Source of the DNA: an uncultured Gluconobacter sp.
Lineage (GTDB): Bacteria > Pseudomonadota > Alphaproteobacteria > Acetobacterales > Acetobacteraceae
Reading direction: 5' to 3'
DNA length: 57,936 nt
NCBI GenBank assembly: GCA_937880175.1
Contig: CALFLO010000094.1
Location: 1-57,936 of the forward strand
The notes below the pieces were generated by a model. The model was not told the DNA's origin, made no database searches, and saw nothing but the letters and a program-made list of their open reading frames with translations. The first letter of the stretch is position 1. Each line of letters starts with the position of its first letter. Position numbers and translations under genes: made by a program. Positions 1 through 7,953 of the stretch are shown here, in pieces.

Positions 1-28
1 CGCTTCCTGCCATATCCGCCTCCTACTA

Positions 29-2404
29 CTAAGAAGAGTTCTTTCTCATTGTTGTATCTAAACCACCAGTAATTTTATGTTCAATTGTTTTTTGTGTCTG
101 TCCAGAATTATTGAGATTTTCATTTTGACCAGGTGCTAGCGATTGTTGCATTTTTTGCATTGCACCGGCCATACCAACCGCCGCAACATCCCTACTGAAG
201 GCATCAACATCAATTCGCTCACCGCCACCAAAACCAAGGATTTGTGGAACACGGTTCGGGATGATTGCGATTAATCTGAACGATGCAAGTGCCAGGATCA
301 TGTGGAGCAACACGAACATCCACACCAAAAGAAGCATTCCCAGAAAGTTGCTGACCAGCCATCCGTGCGAGAGAGCAAATCCTGCAGCCACGCCGAATGT
401 CTGATGTACCAGCCATGACATGGCATCAAACACGAAGTAGCCGAAGAATAGGCCAAACAGCATCAGGGTCGGTCTGAACACTACATCAAACAGGAGCGCA
501 TATCCTTGACGTGCATTCCCATGCAGACCTTCTCCATTAAGTGTCATGTGCGCCAGCATCCATAAGGGTGCTGCCACAACAGCTTCACACAGCAGAATGA
601 GCCAACTGGCGATGCCGGCCATCCACATAACATAGGGAACCATCGGGAGAACAAAAGCCAACGTGAGTCCCGGTATCAACATGGCCATACAACCGGCCAT
701 AATTGGCGTTGAGAAAAACTGCATTGCTATGTGTCCAATCCCGGCCGCCACTGCGCCTTCAGGCTGGCCTGCCATCATGGATAGAATGCCAGTGCTGATT
801 GTGCCCGCAGTCGAAGAAAGGACAGAAGCAGTCCCCATGGTCGTAACAGATATCGTAATCAGCCAATGTCCCAGCGACATCAGGTTCCCGAAAGGATCTA
901 TCCAGTAGCCTCCAGTACCTGATGGTTCCATAAAGCCTATCAGCATCTGTAGTGCGTAGTCGTTAAGATGCAGCGCACGGAAGAGCTGCGTGACGGTGCT
1001 TGAGCCATCGCCACCAGGCATTGCCCCTGAATAGAGATCGCTATTACCTCCCGGCGCACTCATCCCATCCGTTGTGTCAACCAGGGCATCGATATTACCC
1101 AGAAATGTATGTGCCGACTGGATAAGAGGGGCTACGTCAGAAGACAGTGCAGAACCAATGCCACTGTAACTAGGAGTTGTGACATTCGGGGTGGCTGTCA
1201 TGAGGCTCAGTGTCTGACCGTTCAATCTGGCAAACTCCAGATAATAGGCCCCTGCCCCAGACCAGCTTAGGCTATCCAGTCTGTTGGCGGTGTTGGTCGC
1301 ATCTCCGTTCGTACCAAGCCCCCATTGGTTTAAAGTGGTTGAACGATCGCTGACAGATTTCTCCAGTTCAGAGCGCATCTGTGCCGCTTTCTCAGTCAAT
1401 CGTGACGTGTAATCATTTGTCGCAGTTGTCACGATATCCATCAATGGGGCGAGATCCTGTGTCTTCTTGGACATCCAGAAATTACGGGCAACAGTTTCCA
1501 CCTGCCCGCGGATATCTGCTGCAAGAACAGCATCAAGAACATTCCGCTGCATTGTCGCTGTGTCTACAGACACACCAGCAAGGTTGGTCTTTCCCATTGC
1601 CGGTGTTTCAAGGTTGATCGCGCCACACGTGGGCGTGCCATCACCCAAAGTCATGTTATAGGCATAGTTGACAATAATCCCCTCTGAGTTCCCAGAAATA
1701 CCCCTGATCGTGCGTCCTACTGGGATGGGGATAAGATCGGGATTGTTCGATGCAGCATTCAGCAAGGATCGGCAGAATTCATCTTTAACGAGATTAAGAA
1801 CGATTCCTTTTGTGCCTGGGACGATAGGAGTAGCGATGGCTTTTCCATCCGGCCCAATAGCTTTCTCAGCATAGTGATAGATGGTCTTTGCCATACCAAT
1901 GGACCAAAGAGCGCCCTGAACGACTACAGCCTGACCACCACCAAAACCTGATACCGTTGGAAACATCATCAATGCAGCCAGCCCGATCTTAACAATCGAC
2001 ATCTGGGATTGATTATCTCCCAATAATTTTGCTGTCTCTGCGCCCCGAAAGTTCGTTGTAAACCACAGGTAAGTCACCCAACCTGCGGCAATCACGCCCG
2101 CAAAAGCAGACAGCCACGCAAGCATGGTACCAATGACGGTATTTTCGGAACCAATAGAAGAATCACCAGACGAGAATACTGGGAAAATGGAACGCACCAC
2201 GACAGCAGCCCAATCGCTCCCCGGATCCAGCAAATCCCAGGTCACTGTATGAGATCCGGATGCATCTGATGAAGAACCCGCAGCGGAATTCTGCGTCGTC
2301 CCCCCAGTAATAGAACCTGTCTGCGCTAACGCAGATGGGAGGTATACTATGAGTCCGAGCACCATGATCGCTGTTGCCAGAACCCTTTGGAGCGTCTTAG
2401 TCAT
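29..2404 (-). CDS. traY: DotA/TraY-like integral membrane protein of the type IVB transfer system
   Basis: This 791-residue polytopic membrane protein has an N-terminal signal peptide ending near ALAQ (about residue 28), a periplasmic central part of roughly 400 residues, and clusters of hydrophobic segments near residues 90-180 and 510-740. That layout is typical of DotA (Legionella) and TraY (IncI plasmids), inner-membrane/channel proteins of type IVB secretion. The start was set at 2404, where a signal peptide begins (MTKTLQR); the longer reading frame to 2467 adds a non-signal extension overlapping the upstream gene. It is the last gene of a leftward block starting near 5921, and lies 7 bases after the preceding stop. 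Family assignment comes from topology and context; the sequence is not checked by alignment. Confidence 0.8.
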   Translation of the reverse strand: MTKTLQRVLATAIMVLGLIVYLPSALAQTGSITGGTTQNSAAGSSSDASGSHTVTWDLLDPGSDWAAVVVRSIFPVFSSGDSSIGSENTVIGTMLAWLSAFAGVIAAGWVTYLWFTTNFRGAETAKLLGDNQSQMSIVKIGLAALMMFPTVSGFGGGQAVVVQGALWSIGMAKTIYHYAEKAIGPDGKAIATPIVPGTKGIVLNLVKDEFCRSLLNAASNNPDLIPIPVGRTIRGISGNSEGIIVNYAYNMTLGDGTPTCGAINLETPAMGKTNLAGVSVDTATMQRNVLDAVLAADIRGQVETVARNFWMSKKTQDLAPLMDIVTTATNDYTSRLTEKAAQMRSELEKSVSDRSTTLNQWGLGTNGDATNTANRLDSLSWSGAGAYYLEFARLNGQTLSLMTATPNVTTPSYSGIGSALSSDVAPLIQSAHTFLGNIDALVDTTDGMSAPGGNSDLYSGAMPGGDGSSTVTQLFRALHLNDYALQMLIGFMEPSGTGGYWIDPFGNLMSLGHWLITISVTTMGTASVLSSTAGTISTGILSMMAGQPEGAVAAGIGHIAMQFFSTPIMAGCMAMLIPGLTLAFVLPMVPYVMWMAGIASWLILLCEAVVAAPLWMLAHMTLNGEGLHGNARQGYALLFDVVFRPTLMLFGLFFGYFVFDAMSWLVHQTFGVAAGFALSHGWLVSNFLGMLLLVWMFVLLHMILALASFRLIAIIPNRVPQILGFGGGERIDVDAFSRDVAAVGMAGAMQKMQQSLAPGQNENLNNSGQTQKTIEHKITGGLDTTMRKNSS

Positions 2405-2411
2405 GGTTTTC

Positions 2412-3788
2412 TCAGCCTGGTGACATTGTTGGGCCACGTGTCGGAGCGGCGCGAAAGATTGAAGCAAGGGTTTCGGCAGCCTTTTTGACCAGTTCCTTAG
2501 CTTTTTCGCTTAGTTCCTCAATCATTGAGGTGCCTGGTTTGGTTCCGGGCAATCCTTCAGCTTCCTTACCAATCTGGGCATCAATCTGTGCAAACCGCTG
2601 TTCCACGCGGGTTGTTGTTCCCATGGTTTCAGCAATTTTCTGGGCGGCTTCTCTTCTTTTTCCGTAAGCCCCAAGCTTCTCGGCTGCACTTTCGAGGTGA
2701 CTAGCAAATGCCTGATTATTCTCTTTTTCGGAGACGAATTGCCCATGGAGGGATTCATATTTCCCACCAGGCTTCATTTCAGATAGCACTGCTGACATCC
2801 CGCCGGGGTTGTTTGCCGCGGCTTCTGCGATCGCGGCCATAATGCTGGAACCTGGTCCCTGACGCAGGGCTTGCATAGCTTCTACGGCTTCTGAGCCCAG
2901 CTGAGCCGTGCGATCCATATCGTTCTCAGCTCTTGCCGCGTCATGCTGGCTGCTCTTCTCACGCGCTCTGTCGAGCCATCCAGGAGAGAGAGAACTGGGT
3001 TCTGCTTCAATTTTACTAGCTAAAGCGCCTGCCAGCCGAGAAAAGCCGCCAACGAGTGCTGCGCCCATGCTCATCTTCTGCACCACGGGTTGCTCTGGCT
3101 CGGTCTGTGCGTCAGGCTCCGGCTTTTTCGAACTAGCGTTCTTATCGCCGCCTGCTGGATCTCGTGGTGCTGCCCCTTCAGTATTTGGTTTAGCACTCTC
3201 AGGCTCCTGCTTCGGGCCAGTCTGTTCTGATGGAGACCCGTTGCCTTCCGGTTGCCCTCCTCCGGGAGACGGATGGAGTCCTGGTTTCATCTGTTCGCCA
3301 CCAGCTGCTGGCATATCATCAGGGGTGTGGTTTTCTGGGGAAGTTGCGTTGATAGCCTCATGAATCTTGTCCAGAGAAAACAGCACGTCAGGATGCTCAG
3401 GATCAGCCATACCAGAGGAGACTTGATCAACGACTTCTCGTATTTGATCGACAAGCCTCTGGTCTTTAAGTTTGGAGGTCTCAACCATCAACTGTTGGAC
3501 CTCTTTTGACTGAATATTAGGTGCTGATGTCGCTAATTCTGTCATCTCTTTTGCAAGGGGATGACTGTCAGGGAGAACTTGTCCAGCTACGCGGGAAAAA
3601 TCCTGTACGGCATAAGCGACTAGGGTCCGAAAATACGGATCGTCTTCATGAGATTGACCAATTTGTTCTTTTAATCGTTCAAATCGCTGCGCGATGTTGG
3701 GTGCATTTTCCTGCACTACACCTTTTGTGCGATCCAAATAATCTAAGATATTGGCTAGATCAGTGGTCTGTTTCAGAGTGTCGGACAT
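2412..3788 (-). CDS. Hypothetical conjugation-block protein with a Pro/Gly/Ser/Glu-rich linker
   Basis: This 458-residue soluble protein has no signal peptide or membrane segment. Residues 1-160 are helical and charged, about 160-240 are a low-complexity linker rich in P, G, S, E and Q, and the C-terminal part (about 250-450) is alpha-helical and Ala/Glu/Lys rich, with probable coiled coil. The ATG at 3788 (MSDTLK) was preferred over an in-frame GTG at 3797. It sits between the TraW-like protein and DotA in one leftward unit, so a role at the cytoplasmic face of the transfer apparatus is plausible but only inferred. I do not recognise the family. Confidence 0.7.
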   Translation of the reverse strand: MSDTLKQTTDLANILDYLDRTKGVVQENAPNIAQRFERLKEQIGQSHEDDPYFRTLVAYAVQDFSRVAGQVLPDSHPLAKEMTELATSAPNIQSKEVQQLMVETSKLKDQRLVDQIREVVDQVSSGMADPEHPDVLFSLDKIHEAINATSPENHTPDDMPAAGGEQMKPGLHPSPGGGQPEGNGSPSEQTGPKQEPESAKPNTEGAAPRDPAGGDKNASSKKPEPDAQTEPEQPVVQKMSMGAALVGGFSRLAGALASKIEAEPSSLSPGWLDRAREKSSQHDAARAENDMDRTAQLGSEAVEAMQALRQGPGSSIMAAIAEAAANNPGGMSAVLSEMKPGGKYESLHGQFVSEKENNQAFASHLESAAEKLGAYGKRREAAQKIAETMGTTTRVEQRFAQIDAQIGKEAEGLPGTKPGTSMIEELSEKAKELVKKAAETLASIFRAAPTRGPTMSPG

Positions 3789-3802
3789 AGTTTTCACTTG
3801 TG

Positions 3803-4978
3803 TTAAGGATTGATGGTCGGAGAGGGCATTTTGTTAGAGGCGTGCTGCATATGAGCTTCCTCTGTCTGTGCGATACCGGTCGCACCCACCGACGCCTGAT
3901 AAAGACCGAGGCGGTAATTTTGCATGGCCAGATAGTTCGATTGTGCCAGCTCTGTTGCGATTTCACGCAGAACACTTGCTGTTGGCATAGCCTGTAATGA
4001 CGCATTCCAGCTAACACTGGATACGCGGCGATTAACTTCGAGACTCATGGCCTGTAGCCATGATGCGCGATCGAGCGGCTGCAGACCTTCAGCCTGCATT
4101 TCTTTTTTTTGCTCGGACGTGAGTGAGACGGAAGGCGTTTCCAATGACGTTATGAAAGCCATGATAAACCTCGCCAGTGACATACGCGCATTATATGCCC
4201 GGCGCTGGAGCATCTGCTCGCGCCCCATGGTGCTGCTCGCTTGCTCTCCGCGGATCGCTGCAGGAGCAACCGGCTGGATAAGTGTCGTCGAGTAATCATT
4301 GGCAGCATCCACACCACCATCACTAGAAAGGGTATCGGCGATGAAAAGCGTGCTGGCACGCTGGTCAGCATTAGCCATGCGGGAGACAGCGCTACATAGC
4401 CCTGCGTCAACATCCTCCTGCGAACAATACCGTCGCAAATGGAAGTTGGTGTTTGCGTCCACCCCCTGCGCCCGCCCGTAATATGAAGGGGTGCCCTTGG
4501 CAGCTTCCCCACGCGGCTCAACAATCGTTGTAATAGCTCCCAGGGCTGATCTGGATGCCTTCGCTGCAGCCATTGTCGCTTGTTGACTATCCAGTCCACT
4601 GCAGAACTCTGGCGACATCATGTGTTCATCACGGATGCCCGTTTCTTGTTGTCGCCTTAGGAAGGCCGCCATAGCAGTGTTCTGCGCATCGGCAATCCGA
4701 CTTTGTGCGGCGACTTGCCCTTTGGCATAATTAGCCTGCTGGGTTGCTGCATCGCGTATCATTGACGAGACAGAATGCGGATTAGTCATGTCATTGAGGC
4801 TGTTGGTGATGTTATCTCCAACCTTATCCATCTGCTTGCCGGTAAATTGCTGAAGGGCTTTGATCGCTGCCACAACAGCTGCCTCACCCCATCCGTATGC
4901 CTGACGAGGTTGCAAGCTGGTGGTCATTATGCACACGCCAGCAGCGAGAAGAAGTGTCCGAGTTGTCTGCTTCGTCAT
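3803..4978 (-). CDS. Secreted conjugal transfer protein, TraW-like by position
   Basis: A 391-residue exported protein: the N-terminal signal peptide (hydrophobic run then a processing region near QAYG, about residue 29) is followed by a helical, Ala/Gln-rich mature domain with few hydrophobic segments. It starts one base into the stop of the preceding gene (TGATG overlap at 4978), so the two are translationally coupled. Position upstream of DotA/TraY corresponds to traW/traX of IncI plasmids, and I infer a periplasmic or outer-membrane role in the type IVB apparatus. TraW identity is tentative, with no motif to prove it. Confidence 0.7.
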   Translation of the reverse strand: MTKQTTRTLLLAAGVCIMTTSLQPRQAYGWGEAAVVAAIKALQQFTGKQMDKVGDNITNSLNDMTNPHSVSSMIRDAATQQANYAKGQVAAQSRIADAQNTAMAAFLRRQQETGIRDEHMMSPEFCSGLDSQQATMAAAKASRSALGAITTIVEPRGEAAKGTPSYYGRAQGVDANTNFHLRRYCSQEDVDAGLCSAVSRMANADQRASTLFIADTLSSDGGVDAANDYSTTLIQPVAPAAIRGEQASSTMGREQMLQRRAYNARMSLARFIMAFITSLETPSVSLTSEQKKEMQAEGLQPLDRASWLQAMSLEVNRRVSSVSWNASLQAMPTASVLREIATELAQSNYLAMQNYRLGLYQASVGATGIAQTEEAHMQHASNKMPSPTINP

Positions 4979-5541
4979 CAGAACACTCCGTCCATGACGC
5001 TATTAGCGCTATAACCGGCCGGCAGAAGTGGATTGCTCTGAACGTAAAGCGACCCTGAGCCCGCCGTTGTGCCAATTCCACCTGATGCCAGTGGGGGACC
5101 ACCACCGCCAAAATTGAGCGAAGGGCACATCGTGCCACTGCCGACGTTTCCAAAACCAAGGCCCAGATTGATGCCTGATAAACTCAGGCTACACTGTGTG
5201 CCGCCCATAGCGTTTCCCCATGCACTCTGAGCAGCCTGACAGATCTGCGAGCCCAACTGGTCTTCAAGACTTTGGATGAGCGATGCAGGATCCAAGCCAC
5301 TCGTGATGACATTCAGGCCCTGACCATGAAGGAAGCCGTCCAGACAGGAGAGCGCGCCGACGCTTTCAGGTTGTTTTTCATAGGCATCATTAGCCTGAAC
5401 GCGTTGGTTGATAGCGTTTGCCGCCGCTTGGGTTAAATCAGCGCATCCGACACTGCCCTGTTCAGTCTGTTGCGCCAAAGCAGGGTTCGACAGAAGCCCA
5501 GCCAGAATGACGGCTGAGAAAAGGTGATCTCTTACCTTCAT
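4978..5541 (-). CDS. Small secreted protein, Gly-rich C-terminus
   Basis: The 187-residue product begins with a clear signal peptide (MKVRDHLFSAVILAGLLSNPALAQ, cleavage after ALA). Cysteines are spread through the mature part (C33, C65, then further C in the middle and C-terminal half), consistent with periplasmic disulfides. The last third is glycine/serine rich. The start codon overlaps the stop of the upstream gene by four bases (ATGA, 5538-5541), and its stop overlaps the start of the next gene. It therefore belongs to the same leftward conjugation operon. Family unknown to me; a periplasmic accessory factor of the transfer channel is the simplest reading. Confidence 0.7.
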   Translation of the reverse strand: MKVRDHLFSAVILAGLLSNPALAQQTEQGSVGCADLTQAAANAINQRVQANDAYEKQPESVGALSCLDGFLHGQGLNVITSGLDPASLIQSLEDQLGSQICQAAQSAWGNAMGGTQCSLSLSGINLGLGFGNVGSGTMCPSLNFGGGGPPLASGGIGTTAGSGSLYVQSNPLLPAGYSANSVMDGVF

Positions 5542-5921
5542 GAGGAAGTCTTTGCATGTGAGGGGATGATATTCGCGAGGGTTTGCAAGCGCTCAGGAGC
5601 AATCAGACGGCCCAGTGTTTCCACCCTTGCGCGACCGAAGACACCTCTGGTGAAGGGAGAATCCCCACTAAGCAGCCCTGATAGACTTCCATGTGGACCC
5701 GTCAGCTCATCAAGAGCCTGTCTCAGTTCATTCCAGTATTGGGGTGGTATTAACTCTAGCGTTCTGGTCCAGACTAATCGAACTTCGGGGTCCTTTAGAC
5801 GATGGAGAGTGTAATCAGAACCTTGCTGCGAAATGTCTCGGGCAAGATTTTCAAGAGCCATCAAGACATCGCCGTGTTGCGTTCTGTCTCGATTGCCGTG
5901 CGGTGTTGTCGCCTGCGCCAT
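5538..5921 (-). CDS. Small cytoplasmic protein, first gene of the dotA block
   Basis: A 127-residue soluble protein with no signal or membrane segment. It is rich in Leu, Arg and Glu and probably all-helical. A very good ribosome-binding site (AGGAGGTAAC) precedes the ATG at 5921, and copy 1 of the plasmid motif GTCGCATCATG lies 36 bases upstream pointing at it. It is therefore the promoter-proximal gene of the leftward unit that runs to DotA. No recognised domain. Confidence 0.7.
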   Translation of the reverse strand: MAQATTPHGNRDRTQHGDVLMALENLARDISQQGSDYTLHRLKDPEVRLVWTRTLELIPPQYWNELRQALDELTGPHGSLSGLLSGDSPFTRGVFGRARVETLGRLIAPERLQTLANIIPSHAKTSS

Positions 5922-5948
5922 GGGTTACCTCCTGTATTGAGGTAACCG

Positions 5949-6416
5949 TCAGTGATCATGATGCGACGAAACAGATTTTTTTGTTAGAATTCGGACGGAA
6001 TTGTGCCCAACGTCTATGGCGTAACCGAGAGGGGCCACAGTAGAGGCCAACACTCTGTTCCATGTATCTCCGCCTGCCCAGTTCACCTGCCGGGAGAGGT
6101 CAACATCCGGCGCAGACGTTACTTTGACGTGAGGAGGCACGATCTGTCTTACGGCAAAGTCCAAAGGTACGTGGTGGCCAAAGCCATCAACACGACGAAA
6201 ATGGTTATGTGTCGATCTAACCGTGACATCCGTTGTCGTCATTTCCGACATTTGCCGGGGTTTATCACTCGATGCAGTATCGTTCAGCTTCAATGTGTCT
6301 GCACGTATCGAATGACCAGGCTGAACCAGCTCAAATGCCGCATGATGGAACATTGACAGGTGGTGACCATTGGGGGTGGCTAGGCCGATAGTAAGGCAGA
6401 TAGTGGGGATAATCAT
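5949..6416 (-). CDS. TcpQ/PilL-C-like periplasmic protein
   Basis: This 155-residue protein has an N-terminal hydrophobic stretch (probable signal) and a C-terminal module (about residues 105-150) with the pattern VDLSRQVNWAGGDTW followed by LASTVAPLGYAIDV and VRIL. That resembles the TcpQ C-terminal domain found in type IV pilus/conjugation secretin partners (TcpQ, PilL). The ATG at 6416 has a strong Shine-Dalgarno (AAAGGAGAG). Motif copy 2 lies 36 bases upstream, so it has its own promoter although the next operon begins only 28 bases downstream. Likely periplasmic/outer-membrane partner of the DotH-DotD-DotC pore; this role is inferred. Confidence 0.6.
   Translation of the reverse strand: MIIPTICLTIGLATPNGHHLSMFHHAAFELVQPGHSIRADTLKLNDTASSDKPRQMSEMTTTDVTVRSTHNHFRRVDGFGHHVPLDFAVRQIVPPHVKVTSAPDVDLSRQVNWAGGDTWNRVLASTVAPLGYAIDVGHNSVRILTKKSVSSHHDH
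5957..5967 (-). promoter_or_regulatory. Plasmid regulon motif copy 1 (GTCGCATCATG)
   Basis: Exact copy of the 11-base core, preceded on its strand by a T-rich tract. It ends 36 bases before the ATG of the gene at 5921 and points toward it. Confidence 0.8.
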
Positions 6417-6451
6417 AGGTTTCTCTCCTTTGAAACCATATGAAACCCGTT

Positions 6452-6461
6452 ATGATGCGAC
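6452..6461 (-). promoter_or_regulatory. Plasmid regulon motif copy 2 (GTCGCATCAT)
   Basis: On the minus strand this reads TTTTTGGTCGCATCATAACGG. It ends 36 bases before the ATG of the TcpQ-like gene, the same spacing as copies 1, 6 and 17. Confidence 0.75.
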
Positions 6462-6477
6462 CAAAAAGCATATTAAG

Positions 6478-6493
6478 TCGAGTTAACACTCGA
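6478..6493. promoter_or_regulatory. Palindrome TCGAGTTAACACTCGA in divergent regulatory region
   Basis: Six-base arms TCGAGT/ACTCGA around TAAC, lying between the leftward TcpQ-like gene and the rightward XRE regulator. It is a candidate operator for the adjacent regulator. Confidence 0.4.
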
Positions 6494-6499
6494 TATATA

Positions 6500-6521
6500 G
6501 GTATTGACTGGTATTGACTGG
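6500..6521. repeat. Tandem direct repeat of GTATTGACTG (2 copies)
   Basis: Two perfect head-to-tail 10-base units at 6501-6510 and 6511-6520 each contain TTGACT, which resembles a -35 box. They lie 114 bases upstream of the XRE gene, so they could be duplicated promoter or operator elements. Confidence 0.5.
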
Positions 6522-6561
6522 AATGGAGTTTAACGAACGAAAGGACGTTACGCATTAGTAG

Positions 6562-6609
6562 AAGCACCATGATGAAGGTGCTTTGTCCCCGATCTTATGG
6601 CGATCGGGG
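6562..6609 (+). promoter_or_regulatory. Two consecutive hairpins in the 5' leader of the XRE regulator
   Basis: AAGCACC (6562-6568) pairs with GGTGCTT (6577-6583), and CCCCGATC (6587-6594) pairs with GATCGGGG (6602-6609). The second ends 24 bases before the ATG at 6634. Such stacked stems suggest a structured leader that could tune expression; function is inferred. Confidence 0.45.
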
Positions 6610-6633
6610 CGCCTGCCGAGAAAGAGTTATGAT

Positions 6634-7461
6634 ATGGCGAAGAAAACGAAAGAGACGCAGGCCAACGCGAAACTGTTTAAAGATGGACTTCTGTACCGTA
6701 ACATCAGTAGAACTCTAACTGAACAGTGTACACGTATTGGTATTACACCAACGACCTTGTCAAAACTGTCTGGTATCCACTTAAGTACGATCAAGTATTT
6801 CAGGACCAGCCAGAAAACAGGTAAACCCTTTTCTGTTGCAACTTTTTTCGGGCTGACAAAAGCATTACAGCTCGATTTTGATCAAGTTCTCCCGCCTCAC
6901 GGAGGAGCTCTGGTTCCTTTCCCAGAACCTCTAACACAAAAGGATGTTGAAAGCCTTCTTGATGCGGCAAGGCTGTTGGAAACTTCCAAACCAGACCTTC
7001 TCAAGTTAATGAGAACCTTATCCGACATGGCCAGACCAACAAACCCGGCCATAGATGAAGCGACTGCTGTATTCGCTGCCGAAGCCGGATTTAAAGTAGC
7101 TCCCCCCGGCTCACTAGAATCCCTTATTATGATAGGGAGACGGGTCCGGAGCCTTAGAATTGTTAGAGGATGGGGCAGAGGAGAACTCAGAACAGCTTCG
7201 GGTGTTCCATTTTCATCGGTCTTTGCTATTGAGGCCGGCTTACAAAATCCTTCAATGCAAACGTTATATCAACTTGCTGAAGCGTTAAGCGCGCCTGTTT
7301 CGTTCTTCTTCAAAACTGACGCTGAAACAGAAAAAGATCAACTTGATTTAGAACGGCGAGCAGCATCAATAATAGCGAGTGGTCAAATCGGGTCAGTCAA
7401 CGAAATGTTGTCAACTGTGGAATATTTATTTCGTACAGCGACTGGCACACCACCTTACTAG
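6634..7461 (+). CDS. XRE-family regulator with two helix-turn-helix segments
   Basis: A 275-residue DNA-binding protein. An N-terminal HTH-like segment (about residues 20-65, LTEQCTRIGITPTTLSKLSG followed by HLSTIKYF) is followed by a spacer and a second, more canonical Cro/C1-type HTH (about 160-215: RRVRSLRIVRGWGRGELRTA, then the FSSVFAIEAGLQNPSMQTLY recognition region). The start at 6634 (MAKKTK) follows a purine-rich stretch; an upstream in-frame ATG at 6583 would lie inside the leader hairpins. It stands alone, divergent from the TcpQ-like gene, with palindromes and repeats upstream, which suggests autoregulation. It could control the transfer genes on either side. Confidence 0.8.
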   Translation: MAKKTKETQANAKLFKDGLLYRNISRTLTEQCTRIGITPTTLSKLSGIHLSTIKYFRTSQKTGKPFSVATFFGLTKALQLDFDQVLPPHGGALVPFPEPLTQKDVESLLDAARLLETSKPDLLKLMRTLSDMARPTNPAIDEATAVFAAEAGFKVAPPGSLESLIMIGRRVRSLRIVRGWGRGELRTASGVPFSSVFAIEAGLQNPSMQTLYQLAEALSAPVSFFFKTDAETEKDQLDLERRAASIIASGQIGSVNEMLSTVEYLFRTATGTPPY

Positions 7462-7953
7462 CGATAATTAAAACAATAGAATCATTTTCGTCCTGTCAGA
7501 AAAGTAAAAAATTCTGACAGGATGCTATAAGAACAACTCATTGCTACAGTTCATGCCGATTTCATTCATCATAATTTGGAACGTCCTTTAACATCTCCAT
7601 AAAATGAATAAGGGTTAAATACGTTCACCTTTACGTGATTATCTACGCTATTAAATCGCGAATTAAAAATCTTATCCAGTCAACCGGGCTAAAAAAAACT
7701 ATAGTGCTCGTGACTGTCATAGAAAAATTATAATCATTTAATTTCAGCAACTTATAATAATGAACACTCACGAGCGTTCACGCCGTTTGTTCTACAACGT
7801 CAAATAGATCACCGACTTCTCAGATGAAGGAAAGAGATTCCAATTCGTTTGCGGCCTTGCGTGGGTTTGTATGACTCCTGATATTTCTGTTGACCTGTAG
7901 GACAGTCGCAGTGCTATCTCGTCTCAATACATCACATACCACAGGACACGGCC
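7462..7953. other. 492-bp AT-rich intergenic region with nested palindromes
   Basis: No coding frame is convincing here. Besides the hairpin at 7491-7522 it holds GCTCGTGA (7706-7713) facing TCACGAGC (7768-7775). The latter lies inside the near-perfect 20-base palindrome TGAACACTCACGAGCGTTCA (7761-7780, nine-base arms with one mismatch). The region could be an operator for the neighbouring regulators or a replication/partition site; the sequence alone does not decide. Confidence 0.6.
7491..7522. terminator. Perfect 11-bp inverted repeat downstream of the XRE gene
   Basis: TCCTGTCAGAA (7491-7501) and TTCTGACAGGA (7512-7522) form a strong hairpin with a 10-base A-rich loop, 29 bases after the XRE stop. 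There is no long T-run after it, so intrinsic termination is plausible but not certain. Confidence 0.5.
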
